A stretch of 13,209 nucleotides of DNA, from the NCBI GenBank assembly GCA_026389975.1, contig JAPLGV010000013.1, positions 1-13,209 on the forward strand, in the 5' to 3' direction. Below, one piece after another: positions 1 through 5,851 of the stretch. The translations under genes and the position numbers were made by a program. The stretch's first letter is position 1. Each line of letters begins with the position of its first letter. The DNA comes from Chloroflexota bacterium. Its GTDB lineage: Bacteria; Chloroflexota; Anaerolineae; Anaerolineales; Villigracilaceae. Under the pieces are notes generated by a model. The model did no database searches, was not told the DNA's origin, and worked only from the letters and a program-made list of their open reading frames with translations.

Positions 1-183
1 ACCTGATCACCAATTGCGCCTCCCGCTCTCTGCTCTCTAATCTCTTTTCTCTGCCTCTAGCTGAGGCGTCGACATCGTCCCCACGGGGGAAGCTCCATCC
101 CCATCACCTAATTCCTGATTACCTGATCACTAATTCCGCCTCCTGCTCTCTACTCTCTACGCTCTGCATCTAGCCGAGGCGTC
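1..183. repeat. Imperfect direct repeat (1-70 and 121-183) upstream of rpsT
   Basis: The two stretches both begin ACCTGATCAC, continue with a pyrimidine-rich CTCTC/CTCTA run and end with TCTAGCTGAGGCGTC or TCTAGCCGAGGCGTC. They match over most of their length with small gaps. No convincing gene lies here. The spacer between them holds a copy of the palindrome described at 72-91 and a CCTAATTCCTGATTACC stretch that resembles the repeats upstream of the gene at 2893. This is non-coding repeat DNA of unknown role. Confidence 0.6.
72..91. repeat. Non-coding copy of the ACATCGTCCCC palindrome
   Basis: Reads ACATCGTCCCCACGGGGGAA. It matches the four 20-bp units inside the rpsT tail except for three loop bases (ACG in place of GAA). 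The CCCC/GGGG arms and both flanks are kept, as expected for a dispersed hairpin element conserved for structure rather than for coding. Confidence 0.6.
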
Positions 184-216
184 TGAACTTTCCACAAATT
201 GGCTGGACTTTCGGTC

Positions 217-245
217 TGGACAGATTCCCTGCCGTGCTGTAAAAT
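217..245 (+). promoter_or_regulatory. Candidate sigma70 promoter for rpsT
   Basis: TGGACA (217-222) and TAAAAT (240-245) are separated by 17 bp, giving a predicted transcription start near 252 and a leader of about 33 nt before the GTG start at 285. Each hexamer is one mismatch from TTGACA/TATAAT. Read by eye only. Confidence 0.45.
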
Positions 246-284
246 AATGCGCCGTGAAATTGTGTTAATTTTTGGAGGAAGTAA

Positions 285-896
285 GTGGCTAATATCAAGT
301 CTCAAATCAAACGTAATCGGCAGAATGACAAGCACCGTCTGCGCAACCGCGTCTACCGCGGCGAAGCCCGCATCGCTGTCAGGAATGCCCGCACGACCAT
401 CGAGGAAGGCGTCCCTGAATCCAAGACGGCTCTCCTGGGAGCCATCAGCGCCCTGGACAAGGCTGCCGAACAAGGCGTGATCCACAAGAATAACGCTGCC
501 CGTCGCAAGAGCCGCCTGATGAAGGCCTTCGCCAAAATGGAACCGGTCAAGGTGGAAGCTGAGCCTGTGCCGGTGGAACCGGTCCTTGAGGCCAAACCTG
601 CCAGGAAGAAGATTTCCCTGCACACATTGTCCCCGAAGGGGAAAGCGGCCGTCAAGAAGGTGGAAGAGCCCAAGGTTGAAGCCGCGGCAGAACCCAAGGC
701 CGAACCAACATCGTCCCCGAAGGGGAAGAAGAAGGCTGCTGCCAAGAAGCCGGTAACGAAGAAGGCTGAAACTACATCGTCCCCGAAGGGGAAGAAACCG
801 GCGGCTAAAAAGACAGAAACCAAGAAGCCGGTAGCAAAGAAAACCACCACCAAGACATCGTCCCCGAAGGGGAAAAAACCCACCGCGACTAAATAG
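285..896 (+). CDS. rpsT: 30S ribosomal protein S20 with a long repetitive basic C-terminal tail
   Basis: Primary 16S rRNA-binding protein of the small ribosomal subunit. Residues 1-86 are a standard S20 domain (starts MANIKSQIKR, with NRVYRGEARI, then the HKNNAARRKSRLMK end). The GTG start is preceded by GGAGG at 274-278 with 6-nt spacing. S20 is normally about 85-90 residues; this protein has 203. The extra 115 or so residues are rich in Lys, Ala, Pro, Glu and Thr, with first an acidic VEAEPVPVEP part and then lysine-rich AAKK/PVAKK blocks resembling a histone H1-type tail. Four copies of (T)SSPKGKK sit in the tail (the first is TLSPKGK), each encoded by the same 20-bp palindrome. The tail is probably disordered and RNA-binding; this is inference. 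The gene is monocistronic, with its own promoter and terminator. Confidence 0.95.
   Translation: MANIKSQIKRNRQNDKHRLRNRVYRGEARIAVRNARTTIEEGVPESKTALLGAISALDKAAEQGVIHKNNAARRKSRLMKAFAKMEPVKVEAEPVPVEPVLEAKPARKKISLHTLSPKGKAAVKKVEEPKVEAAAEPKAEPTSSPKGKKKAAAKKPVTKKAETTSSPKGKKPAAKKTETKKPVAKKTTTKTSSPKGKKPTATK
624..874. repeat. Four in-frame copies of a 20-bp palindrome inside rpsT
   Basis: ACATCGTCCCCGAAGGGGAA occurs at 708-727, 774-793 and 855-874, and with one change (ACATTG) at 624-643. Each contains a TCCCC/GGGGA stem with a GAA loop. Spacings are 84, 66 and 81 bp, all multiples of three, so every copy encodes the same peptide S-P-K-G-K. A fifth copy with a changed loop lies in non-coding DNA at 72-91. 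This looks like a small dispersed palindromic element tolerated within, or domesticated into, the S20 tail. Confidence 0.8.
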
Positions 897-927
897 TCCA
901 GAGTTCGCGGCTTGCAAAAACTTTGAG

Positions 928-959
928 CGGGAGCGCCCGGAACGACGGGCCTCCCGTTT
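928..959 (+). terminator. Intrinsic terminator after rpsT
   Basis: CGGGAG (928-933) pairs with CTCCCG (951-956), and GCCCG (935-939) pairs with CGGGC (946-950), with one bulged C and a 6-nt GAACGA loop. TTT follows. The U-tract is short, but the position just after the rpsT stop fits termination. Confidence 0.65.
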
Positions 960-979
960 AAGTTATCAGTTACGGCAGA

Positions 980-988
980 TGATATAAT
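980..988 (+). promoter_or_regulatory. Candidate extended -10 promoter for argS
   Basis: TGATATAAT gives a TGn motif directly before a perfect TATAAT (983-988). No good -35 hexamer is seen at 15-18 bp, which is common for extended -10 promoters. Transcription would start near 995, leaving about 11 nt before the argS ATG, with only a weak CGAGAG as ribosome binding site. Confidence 0.45.
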
Positions 989-1005
989 TTCCGGCGCGAG
1001 AGATT

Positions 1006-2787
1006 ATGTTTCAAACTGAGCGACAGATCATAGAAACCAAAATAAAAACCTTCTGCGCAGCGAATGGGATTCCCCTGGCTGCGCTGGAGTGGAAGCCGAT
1101 TCCCTTTAGCGGGGAGTGGGGGTTCTCCACGTCCTTTTTTGGCACCGCGGCCGCCGAGGCACGCCTTGGAAAAAAAGTTGTCGTTGCGCAGCGCGCCCAG
1201 GAAATTGCCGAACAGGTTAAGAACCAGGTGAGTGATGTGCCGGGCATCCGCCGTGTGGAAGCGGTAAAGGGTTATCTAAATCTCTACTTCGACACGCAGG
1301 AATATACCCGCCGCGTCGTGGATACCGTGCTGGAAAAGAAAAACCGCTTCGGGTCCGGACCCGCCACCGGTCAGCGCGTGATGATCGAGTTTTCCCAACC
1401 CAACACGCACAAGGCCTTCCACGTCGGGCATCTGCGCGGCACCATCCTGGGCGACGCCATCTGCCGCATCCTGGAATTCGCCGGGAACGAGGTGGTGCGC
1501 GCCAACTATCCCGGCGATATGGGCCTGCACGTCATCAAGTGGCTGTGGGGCTACCTGAAGTTCCACGACGGCGAGGAGCCTGCCACGGATATCGCCAAGT
1601 GGATGGGCGAGGTTTACGCCGAGGCTGCCCACCGGATTGAAGAGAATCCTGACCTGGAAGCGGAACTACGGGCACTTTACGCCCGCTGGGACCAGCGCGA
1701 CCCGGAAATCGTGGCGCTGTGGGAGCGGACGCGCGAGTGGTCGCTGGAAGGCTTCCGCCAGATGTACGCCGCCCTTGACGTGCGTTTTGACGTCTACTAC
1801 TTCAACAGCCAGGAAGAAAAGCCGGGCAAGGAAGTGGTGGAGGAACTCGTCCGCCGCGGCATTGCCACCGACGAACGTGCGCAGGGTGGGGCGGTGATCG
1901 TCAAAATTGACGAAGTGCTGGGCCTGACCAAAGAGCAGTTCCGCACGGCGGTCGTCCTGCGCTCCGACGGGACTGCGCTCTACTCCACTGAAGACCTGGC
2001 ACTGGCGTTGCACAAATTCCGCGATTATCCCGACCTGGCGAAATCCGTCTACGTGGTGGACGTGCGTCAGAGTCTGCATTTTACGCAGGTATTCAAGATC
2101 CTGGAGATAGCCGGGCACGCGCAGGCGCAGAAATGCAGCCATGTGTCTTACGAACTGGTGACTCTGCCCGGGAACGTGGTCGTCTCCTCGCGCGAAGGGA
2201 CGGTGGTGCTGTTGGAAGATCTGCTGCGGGAGGCCACGACGCGCGCCAGGGCAGAAGCCCACAAGAAGAACCCCTCGCTGACCGAGGCACAGCTCGAAAG
2301 CGTGGCGAAAGCCGTCGGGCTGGGCGCGCTCAAGTATCCCATTCTGGCGCGCGAGAATACGAAAATGGTCACCTTCGATTGGCAGACGGCGCTGGATTTC
2401 AACGGACAGGCCGCACCCTATATCCAGTACGCCCACGTACGCTGCAATTCGATCCTGCGGAAAGCTGGCGGCTTGCCTGACGTTGGACCTGACGTTGGAT
2501 GTTCGACTTTCGACTATGAACTGAACCCTGCCGAAATCCAATTGATAGATATGATCTCCCGCTTCCCCGGCGAGGTCCAGCGCGCTGCGGCGGAATATAA
2601 ACCGCTCGCCATTGCCAGCATCGCTTACGATATCGCCAAAGCCTTTGCCGGGTTCTACGATGCCTGCCCGGTCGTACAGGCCGAGCCGCAGGTCCGTGCA
2701 GCACGCCTGCGCCTGGTCGCCGCGACCATGCAGACGTTAGCCAATTCATTGGCGCTTTTGGGCATCACTGCCCCAGAGGTTATGTAA
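1006..2787 (+). CDS. argS: Arginyl-tRNA synthetase
   Basis: Class I aminoacyl-tRNA synthetase that charges tRNA-Arg with arginine using ATP in the cytoplasm. The 593-residue length is normal. The order is an N-terminal Add-1 type domain (about 1-110), then the catalytic Rossmann fold with the HIGH motif as HVGH (139-142, in NTHKAFHVGHLRG). A divergent KMSKS loop follows as VSSREG (393-398); ArgRS enzymes often have a degenerate form here. The C-terminal DALR anticodon-binding helices hold the QVRAARLRLVAATMQTL stretch near the end. A small oddity is a tandem 12-bp repeat (2478-2501) encoding PDVGPDVG at residues 491-498, in the region before the DALR domain. It seems tolerated, since the frame stays open. 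The ATG at 1006 is chosen because the family N-terminus begins there and a -10 box lies just upstream. Confidence 0.96.
   Translation: MFQTERQIIETKIKTFCAANGIPLAALEWKPIPFSGEWGFSTSFFGTAAAEARLGKKVVVAQRAQEIAEQVKNQVSDVPGIRRVEAVKGYLNLYFDTQEYTRRVVDTVLEKKNRFGSGPATGQRVMIEFSQPNTHKAFHVGHLRGTILGDAICRILEFAGNEVVRANYPGDMGLHVIKWLWGYLKFHDGEEPATDIAKWMGEVYAEAAHRIEENPDLEAELRALYARWDQRDPEIVALWERTREWSLEGFRQMYAALDVRFDVYYFNSQEEKPGKEVVEELVRRGIATDERAQGGAVIVKIDEVLGLTKEQFRTAVVLRSDGTALYSTEDLALALHKFRDYPDLAKSVYVVDVRQSLHFTQVFKILEIAGHAQAQKCSHVSYELVTLPGNVVVSSREGTVVLLEDLLREATTRARAEAHKKNPSLTEAQLESVAKAVGLGALKYPILARENTKMVTFDWQTALDFNGQAAPYIQYAHVRCNSILRKAGGLPDVGPDVGCSTFDYELNPAEIQLIDMISRFPGEVQRAAAEYKPLAIASIAYDIAKAFAGFYDACPVVQAEPQVRAARLRLVAATMQTLANSLALLGITAPEVM
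2478..2501 (+). repeat. 12-bp tandem duplication inside argS
   Basis: TGACGTTGGACC is followed directly by TGACGTTGGATG and then a TTCGACTTTCGAC stretch. It keeps the reading frame and adds a DVGPDVG peptide to ArgRS. Probably a small local expansion. Confidence 0.5.
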
Positions 2788-2795
2788 TCAGGGAT

Positions 2796-2838
2796 TTAGG
2801 GATCAGGCATCCGAATGGTCCTAATCCCTGATCCCTAA
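2796..2838. repeat. Inverted repeat of the CTAATCCCTGATCC family after argS
   Basis: TTAGGGATCAGG (2796-2807) pairs perfectly with CCTGATCCCTAA (2827-2838) around a 19-nt loop. Further CCTAATCCC units follow up to 2877, and a related CCTAATTCCTGATTACC stretch lies upstream of rpsT at about 107-125. It could serve as an argS terminator, but no U-tract follows. More likely it is an intergenic repeat family with a possible secondary role. Confidence 0.55.
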
Positions 2839-2892
2839 TTACCTTGTTACCTAATCCCTTTCCGTTACCTAATCCCTGTTCAAGGAGAACCT

Positions 2893-4215
2893 ATGCCAAC
2901 CCGTACTCTCATCATGGGCGCCGCCGGGCGCGACTTCCACAACTTCAATGTCTATTTCCGTGACAACAAAGACTATGAAGTGGTGGCTTTCACTGCGACC
3001 CAGATCCCCGACATCGAAGGTCGCACTTACCCGCAGGAACTGGCCGGGAAACTTTATCCGAAAGGCATCCCGATCTATGCCGAGACCGACCTGCTGAAAC
3101 TCATCAAGGATTTGAAGGTGGACCAGGTCATCTTCGCTTACTCGGATGTGCCGCACGAAGTGGTCATGCACAAGGCTTCGATGGTGCTGGCCGCCGGGCC
3201 CGACTTCCGCCTGATGGGCGAGTGGTCCACCCAGATCAAATCTACCAAACCGGTCGTCTCGGTTTGTGCCGTGCGCACCGGGGCGGGCAAGAGCCAGACC
3301 ACCCGGCGCGTCTCGCTCATCCTGCGCGACATGGGCTTCAAAGTGGCGGCCATCCGCCACCCGATGCCCTATGGCGACCTGGTCAAGCAGGAAGTCCAGC
3401 GCTTCGCCACCTACGTCGACCTCGACAAGCACGAGTGCACGATTGAAGAGCGCGAGGAATACGAACCCCACATTGACAACGGCGTCATCGTCTATGCCGG
3501 AGTGGACTACGAGAAGATCCTGCGCGCTGCTGAAAAGGAAGTTGACGTCGTCCTGTGGGACGGCGGCAACAACGATTTCTCGTTCTACGTCTCGGACCTG
3601 AAAATCGTGGTGGCCGACCCGCACCGCCCCGGGCACGAGAGCACCTACCACCCCGGCGAAGTCAACAGCCGCGACGCGGATGTGATCGTCATCAACAAGG
3701 TGGACACCGCCGACCCGCAGGCGGTCATCAAAGTCCGCGAGAACCTGCGCCTGCTGAACCCCAAGGCGATCGTCATCGAGGCTGCCTCCCCGCTCTTTGT
3801 GGACAACCCCGGCGCCATTTTGGGGAAACGCGTGCTGGTCATCGAAGACGGCCCGACCCTGACCCACGGTGAGATGGCCTATGGCGCCGGCTACGTGGCC
3901 GCCAAACGCTTCGGCGCCAAAGAAATTGTGGACCCGCGCCCGTTCGCGGTCAGGTCCATTGCGGAGACCTACAAGAAGTACCCGAAGACCGGCCCCATCC
4001 TGCCAGCCATGGGCTACGGGGAAGCGCAGACGAGAGACTTGGAAGCCACCATCAACGCATCTGACGTGGACCTGGTTATCATCGGCACCCCGATTGACCT
4101 GACCCGCATCATCAAGATCAACAAGCCCTCGCAGCGCGTGCGCTACGAGCTGCAGGAGATCGGCCAGCCCACCCTGGAGGATATCCTCAAGGCGAAGTTT
4201 GGGAAGAAGAAATAG
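2893..4215 (+). CDS. Cyclic 2,3-diphosphoglycerate synthetase-like P-loop GTPase
   Basis: A 440-residue protein resembling the predicted-GTPase family that contains archaeal cyclic 2,3-diphosphoglycerate synthetase (recalled, not searched). Residues 1-115 form a Rossmann-like domain opening TLIMGAAGRDFHNFNVYFR. The P-loop is RTGAGKSQT (128-136). A WDGGNND segment (222-228) fits the Walker B/G3 position, and NKVD (268-271) is the G4 guanine-specificity motif. There is no signal peptide or membrane segment, so it is cytoplasmic. A good ribosome site AAGGAG (2882-2887) sits 5 nt before the ATG. It is a lone gene between a repeat tract and a strong terminator, with no pathway partner in view. Archaeal homologues make the thermoprotectant cDPG; whether this bacterial homologue does is unproven, so no gene symbol is given. 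Confident as to family, unsure as to reaction. Confidence 0.8.
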   Translation: MPTRTLIMGAAGRDFHNFNVYFRDNKDYEVVAFTATQIPDIEGRTYPQELAGKLYPKGIPIYAETDLLKLIKDLKVDQVIFAYSDVPHEVVMHKASMVLAAGPDFRLMGEWSTQIKSTKPVVSVCAVRTGAGKSQTTRRVSLILRDMGFKVAAIRHPMPYGDLVKQEVQRFATYVDLDKHECTIEEREEYEPHIDNGVIVYAGVDYEKILRAAEKEVDVVLWDGGNNDFSFYVSDLKIVVADPHRPGHESTYHPGEVNSRDADVIVINKVDTADPQAVIKVRENLRLLNPKAIVIEAASPLFVDNPGAILGKRVLVIEDGPTLTHGEMAYGAGYVAAKRFGAKEIVDPRPFAVRSIAETYKKYPKTGPILPAMGYGEAQTRDLEATINASDVDLVIIGTPIDLTRIIKINKPSQRVRYELQEIGQPTLEDILKAKFGKKK

Positions 4216-4232
4216 AGCAATAGAGAAAACAC

Positions 4233-4277
4233 AAATAGAAAAGAACCGGGCAGGTTATCCCCGGCTCTTTTCTATTT
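4233..4277 (+). terminator. Strong intrinsic terminator after the cDPGS-like gene
   Basis: AAATAGAAAAGA (4233-4244) pairs with TCTTTTCTATTT (4266-4277), and CCGGG (4246-4250) with CCCGG (4260-4264), around a 9-nt loop with one A/C mismatch. The 3' arm itself is U-rich, so the structure could work in both orientations. It insulates the upstream gene from the toxin-antitoxin promoter. Confidence 0.85.
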
Positions 4278-4309
4278 CCGATAAAATATTCTTGTAAGAC
4301 ATTTATATA

Positions 4310-4338
4310 TTGACTTACTTTTATGTCTATGGTATACT
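4310..4338 (+). promoter_or_regulatory. Sigma70 promoter for the AbrB-PIN gene
   Basis: TTGACT (4310-4315) and TATACT (4333-4338) are spaced exactly 17 bp in an AT-rich stretch, the best promoter in the window. The GTATAC palindrome at the -10 could lie within an operator for autorepression by the AbrB domain, as in many toxin-antitoxin genes; that part is inference. Confidence 0.75.
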
Positions 4339-4365
4339 CTTGAAAGATTTCGGAAGGAGAAACCC

Positions 4366-4953
4366 ATGGAGACAATCGTTACATCCAAAGGACAGGTGGT
4401 CATCCCGTCACAGATCCGGCGCAAATTGGGCGTCAAGCAAGGAACTTACCTGCAAATTGATGTGGATGATATAACCAAAAAAATCATCCTGACCCCCATC
4501 ACGCGCGAGTATGTCCATTCCCTGCGCGGCAAATACAAAGGCAAGGGATTGATGAAAGCCTTGATGGTTCTTGACTCCTGGTCGGTCATCGCTTATCTTG
4601 AAGATGAACCGTCCGGGCAGCAGGTTGCGGACTTGATTACCGGCGCGCATGAAGAAGGGATCCCGATCTACATGACAGTGGTCAACGCTGGTGAAGTCTG
4701 GTACATCATTGCCCGGGAAATTTCAGAAGAAGAGGCGAATAACAGCATCAAAGAACTCCGCGACTTGCGCATCCGGTTTGTAGATGTAGATTGGGAACTG
4801 ACGCAGGAAGCCACCCGCCTAAAATCACAAAATAAAATGTCGTACGCGGATTGTTATGCCGCGGCGCTCGCGATAGTAAAAAAGGCGGATTTGGTTACAG
4901 GCGATAACGAATTTAAAGCAGTTGAAGACCAAGTAAAAATTCAGTGGGTTTAG
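4366..4953 (+). CDS. Fused AbrB/MazE-type antitoxin and PIN-domain (VapC) toxin
   Basis: One 195-residue frame carries both halves of what is normally a two-gene VapBC pair. Residues 1-50 are an AbrB swapped-hairpin DNA-binding domain (TSKGQVVIPSQIRRKLGVKQG, then IILTPITREY). The LRGKYKGKGLMKAL segment (53-66) is a typical antitoxin linker. From VLDSW (68-72) onward the protein is a complete PIN ribonuclease with the four metal-binding acids D70, E110, D162 (SYADCYAAA) and D180 (LVTGD). The short C-terminal tail that antitoxins use to cover the PIN active site appears to be missing, as though an in-frame deletion joined the genes. AAGGG (4543-4547), 4 nt before ATG 4552 (Met63), could allow separate synthesis of the toxin. 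The main start has AAGGAG at 4354-4359. AT-richer than its neighbours, next to gene remnants, so probably acquired. Confidence 0.85.
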   Translation: METIVTSKGQVVIPSQIRRKLGVKQGTYLQIDVDDITKKIILTPITREYVHSLRGKYKGKGLMKALMVLDSWSVIAYLEDEPSGQQVADLITGAHEEGIPIYMTVVNAGEVWYIIAREISEEEANNSIKELRDLRIRFVDVDWELTQEATRLKSQNKMSYADCYAAALAIVKKADLVTGDNEFKAVEDQVKIQWV

Positions 4954-5084
4954 GCGCTTAATTATATCGAGACGCTCAATTGAAAAACTCCAAAGCCTTT
5001 AATCAGGTTGATATAGTTTTATTGGCGATGTACCGTATTTCAAAATGAACAGCTAGATTAGCCTCTTGCCAGGTGAAGTTCCAA
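4954..5084. other. Intergenic stretch with no recognisable gene
   Basis: AT-rich sequence between the AbrB-PIN gene and the obg remnant. I see no open frame with family resemblance, no RNA gene and no terminator with a U-tract. Confidence 0.5.
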
Positions 5085-5189
5085 GAGATTTATATTCATA
5101 ACCAGGCAGAAATCGAAGTCAAATCCGGCAAGGGCAGGGATGGTATGGCACATTTTCGGCGCGAGAAATACGTCCCGGGTGGTGGATGA
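5085..5189 (+). pseudogene. Decayed copy of the 5' end of obg
   Basis: Read from 5106 in frame it gives AEIEVKSGKGRDGMAHFRR followed by EKYVPGGG and a stop at 5187-5189. This matches the first 32 or so residues of the full obg starting at 5393, and GAGATTTATATTCATA matches GAGACTTTTATGTTCATA just before. The start codon has become ATA and one base is missing (ATAACCAGGCA against ATAGATCAAGCA), so it cannot be translated as Obg. It differs from the local obg at many positions (FRREK against FHREK) and is in places nearer the usual Obg sequence. This suggests an old or imported fragment rather than a recent tandem copy or an assembly error. Confidence 0.75.
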
Positions 5190-5277
5190 GGCGATTGATA
5201 GGCTCGTCTATGAATTGTATCGGCTGGTGGAGGAAAAGATAAGAATTGTGGAAAGTTCTTGCTTTCCTCCACCCTGA
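5179..5277 (+). pseudogene. C-terminal remnant resembling a restriction-modification methylase
   Basis: In the frame starting at 5179 the DNA reads VVDEAIDRLVYELYRLVEEK, then IRIVESSCFPPP and a stop. The pattern IDxLVYxLYxLxEExIxIVE is the usual last segment of large Eco57I/type IIG-like or BREX-type DNA methylases in bacteria (from memory of the family, not a search). Nothing upstream continues the gene; it begins at the break point of the obg remnant, in a different frame. Read as a recombination scar joining the ends of two lost genes. Confidence 0.5.
5227..5272. repeat. Long hairpin upstream of obg
   Basis: GTGGAGGAAA (5227-5236) is the exact reverse complement of TTTCCTCCAC (5263-5272). 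An inner AAGAA/TTCTT stem (5241-5245, 5256-5260) encloses a 10-nt loop. No U-tract follows, so a terminator role is uncertain. Confidence 0.5.
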
Positions 5278-5319
5278 CAGGCTGCGTGCGTGCGTGATGG
5301 GGTTCCGCTCACAGTACGG

Positions 5320-5325
5320 TATAAT
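5320..5325 (+). promoter_or_regulatory. Possible -10 box for obg
   Basis: A perfect TATAAT lies 67 bp before the obg ATG. No convincing -35 box or TGn extension is present, so this is tentative. Confidence 0.3.
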
Positions 5326-5392
5326 CCCCATCCTTTCAACTTCCGGTAAGACTTGTCAGGCATATCCGACCGATAAGAATTGTGAGACTTTT

Positions 5393-5851
5393 ATGTTCAT
5401 AGATCAAGCAGAAATCCTAGTACAATCCGGCAAAGGCGGCGATGGGATGGTTCATTTCCACCGCGAGAAATATGTCCCGCGTGGCGGGCCCGACGGCGGC
5501 GACGGCGTGCGCGGCGGGAGCGTTATTCTCGAAGTGCGCCCCACGCTCAACACGCTGGCAGCCTTCCGCCATACGGCACGTTACGCGGCGGAGGAAGGCA
5601 AAGGCGGCGGGACCAATAACAAGTTCGGTAAATCCGCCGACGACCTGGTCGTGCTCGTCCCGCCCGGCACGGTGGTCTACGAGGCGGCCACCGGAGACCT
5701 GATCGGCGACCTGACCGCATCCGACCAGCGCCTGCTGGTCTGCAAGGGCGGGCGCGGCGCTGCTGGTCTGCAAGGGCGGGCGCGGCGGGCGCGGCAATCC
5801 CCATTTCAAGAGTTCCATCAATCAGATCCCGCGCACCGCCGAACGCGGTGA
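5393..5851 (+). CDS. obg: Obg GTPase, N-terminal part (frame broken by duplication)
   Basis: Obg/CgtA is an essential GTPase that binds the 50S subunit late in ribosome assembly. This part is the glycine-rich Obg fold, MFIDQAEILVQSGKGGDGMV onward, with the usual KYVPRGGPDGGDG and NNKFGKSADDLVV segments. The ATG at 5393 matches the family N-terminus; an in-frame start further upstream (5246) would add about 49 unrelated residues. The ribosome site is weak (TGAGAC). After LLVCKGGRG the frame meets a perfect 28-bp tandem duplication (5732-5759 and 5760-5787). Because 28 is not a multiple of three, it shifts the frame, and translation runs through AAGLQGRARRARQSPF to a stop at 5849-5851, giving 152 residues. 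With one repeat removed the gene encodes a normal 420-residue Obg. Confidence 0.9.
   Translation: MFIDQAEILVQSGKGGDGMVHFHREKYVPRGGPDGGDGVRGGSVILEVRPTLNTLAAFRHTARYAAEEGKGGGTNNKFGKSADDLVVLVPPGTVVYEAATGDLIGDLTASDQRLLVCKGGRGAAGLQGRARRARQSPFQEFHQSDPAHRRTR
5732..5787 (+). repeat. Perfect 28-bp tandem duplication that breaks obg
   Basis: The 28-bp unit beginning CTGCTGGTCTGCAAGGGCGG occurs twice with no mismatch and no spacer. Copy 1 is in frame with the start of obg, and copy 2 is in frame with its GTPase domain. A duplication of this kind could arise, and be lost, by replication slippage; it could also be an assembly error. Confidence 0.9.

Noticed and set aside
624..874. CRISPR-like array
   Set aside because: The repeats are 20-bp palindromes inside a coding frame with similar lysine-rich spacers of 46-64 bp that are not unique foreign sequences; no cas genes are present.
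353..917. Minus-strand frames with repeated FFPFGDD or PLRGRC opposite rpsT
   Set aside because: The regular repeats come from the SPKGK palindromes of rpsT read on the other strand.
5246..5392. N-terminal extension of obg from an in-frame start at 5246
   Set aside because: It would add unrelated residues and span the TATAAT box; the family N-terminus starts at ATG 5393.
5720..5851. Programmed ribosomal frameshift in obg
   Set aside because: A perfect 28-bp duplication fully explains the shift, and no slippery heptamer or dedicated signal is evident.
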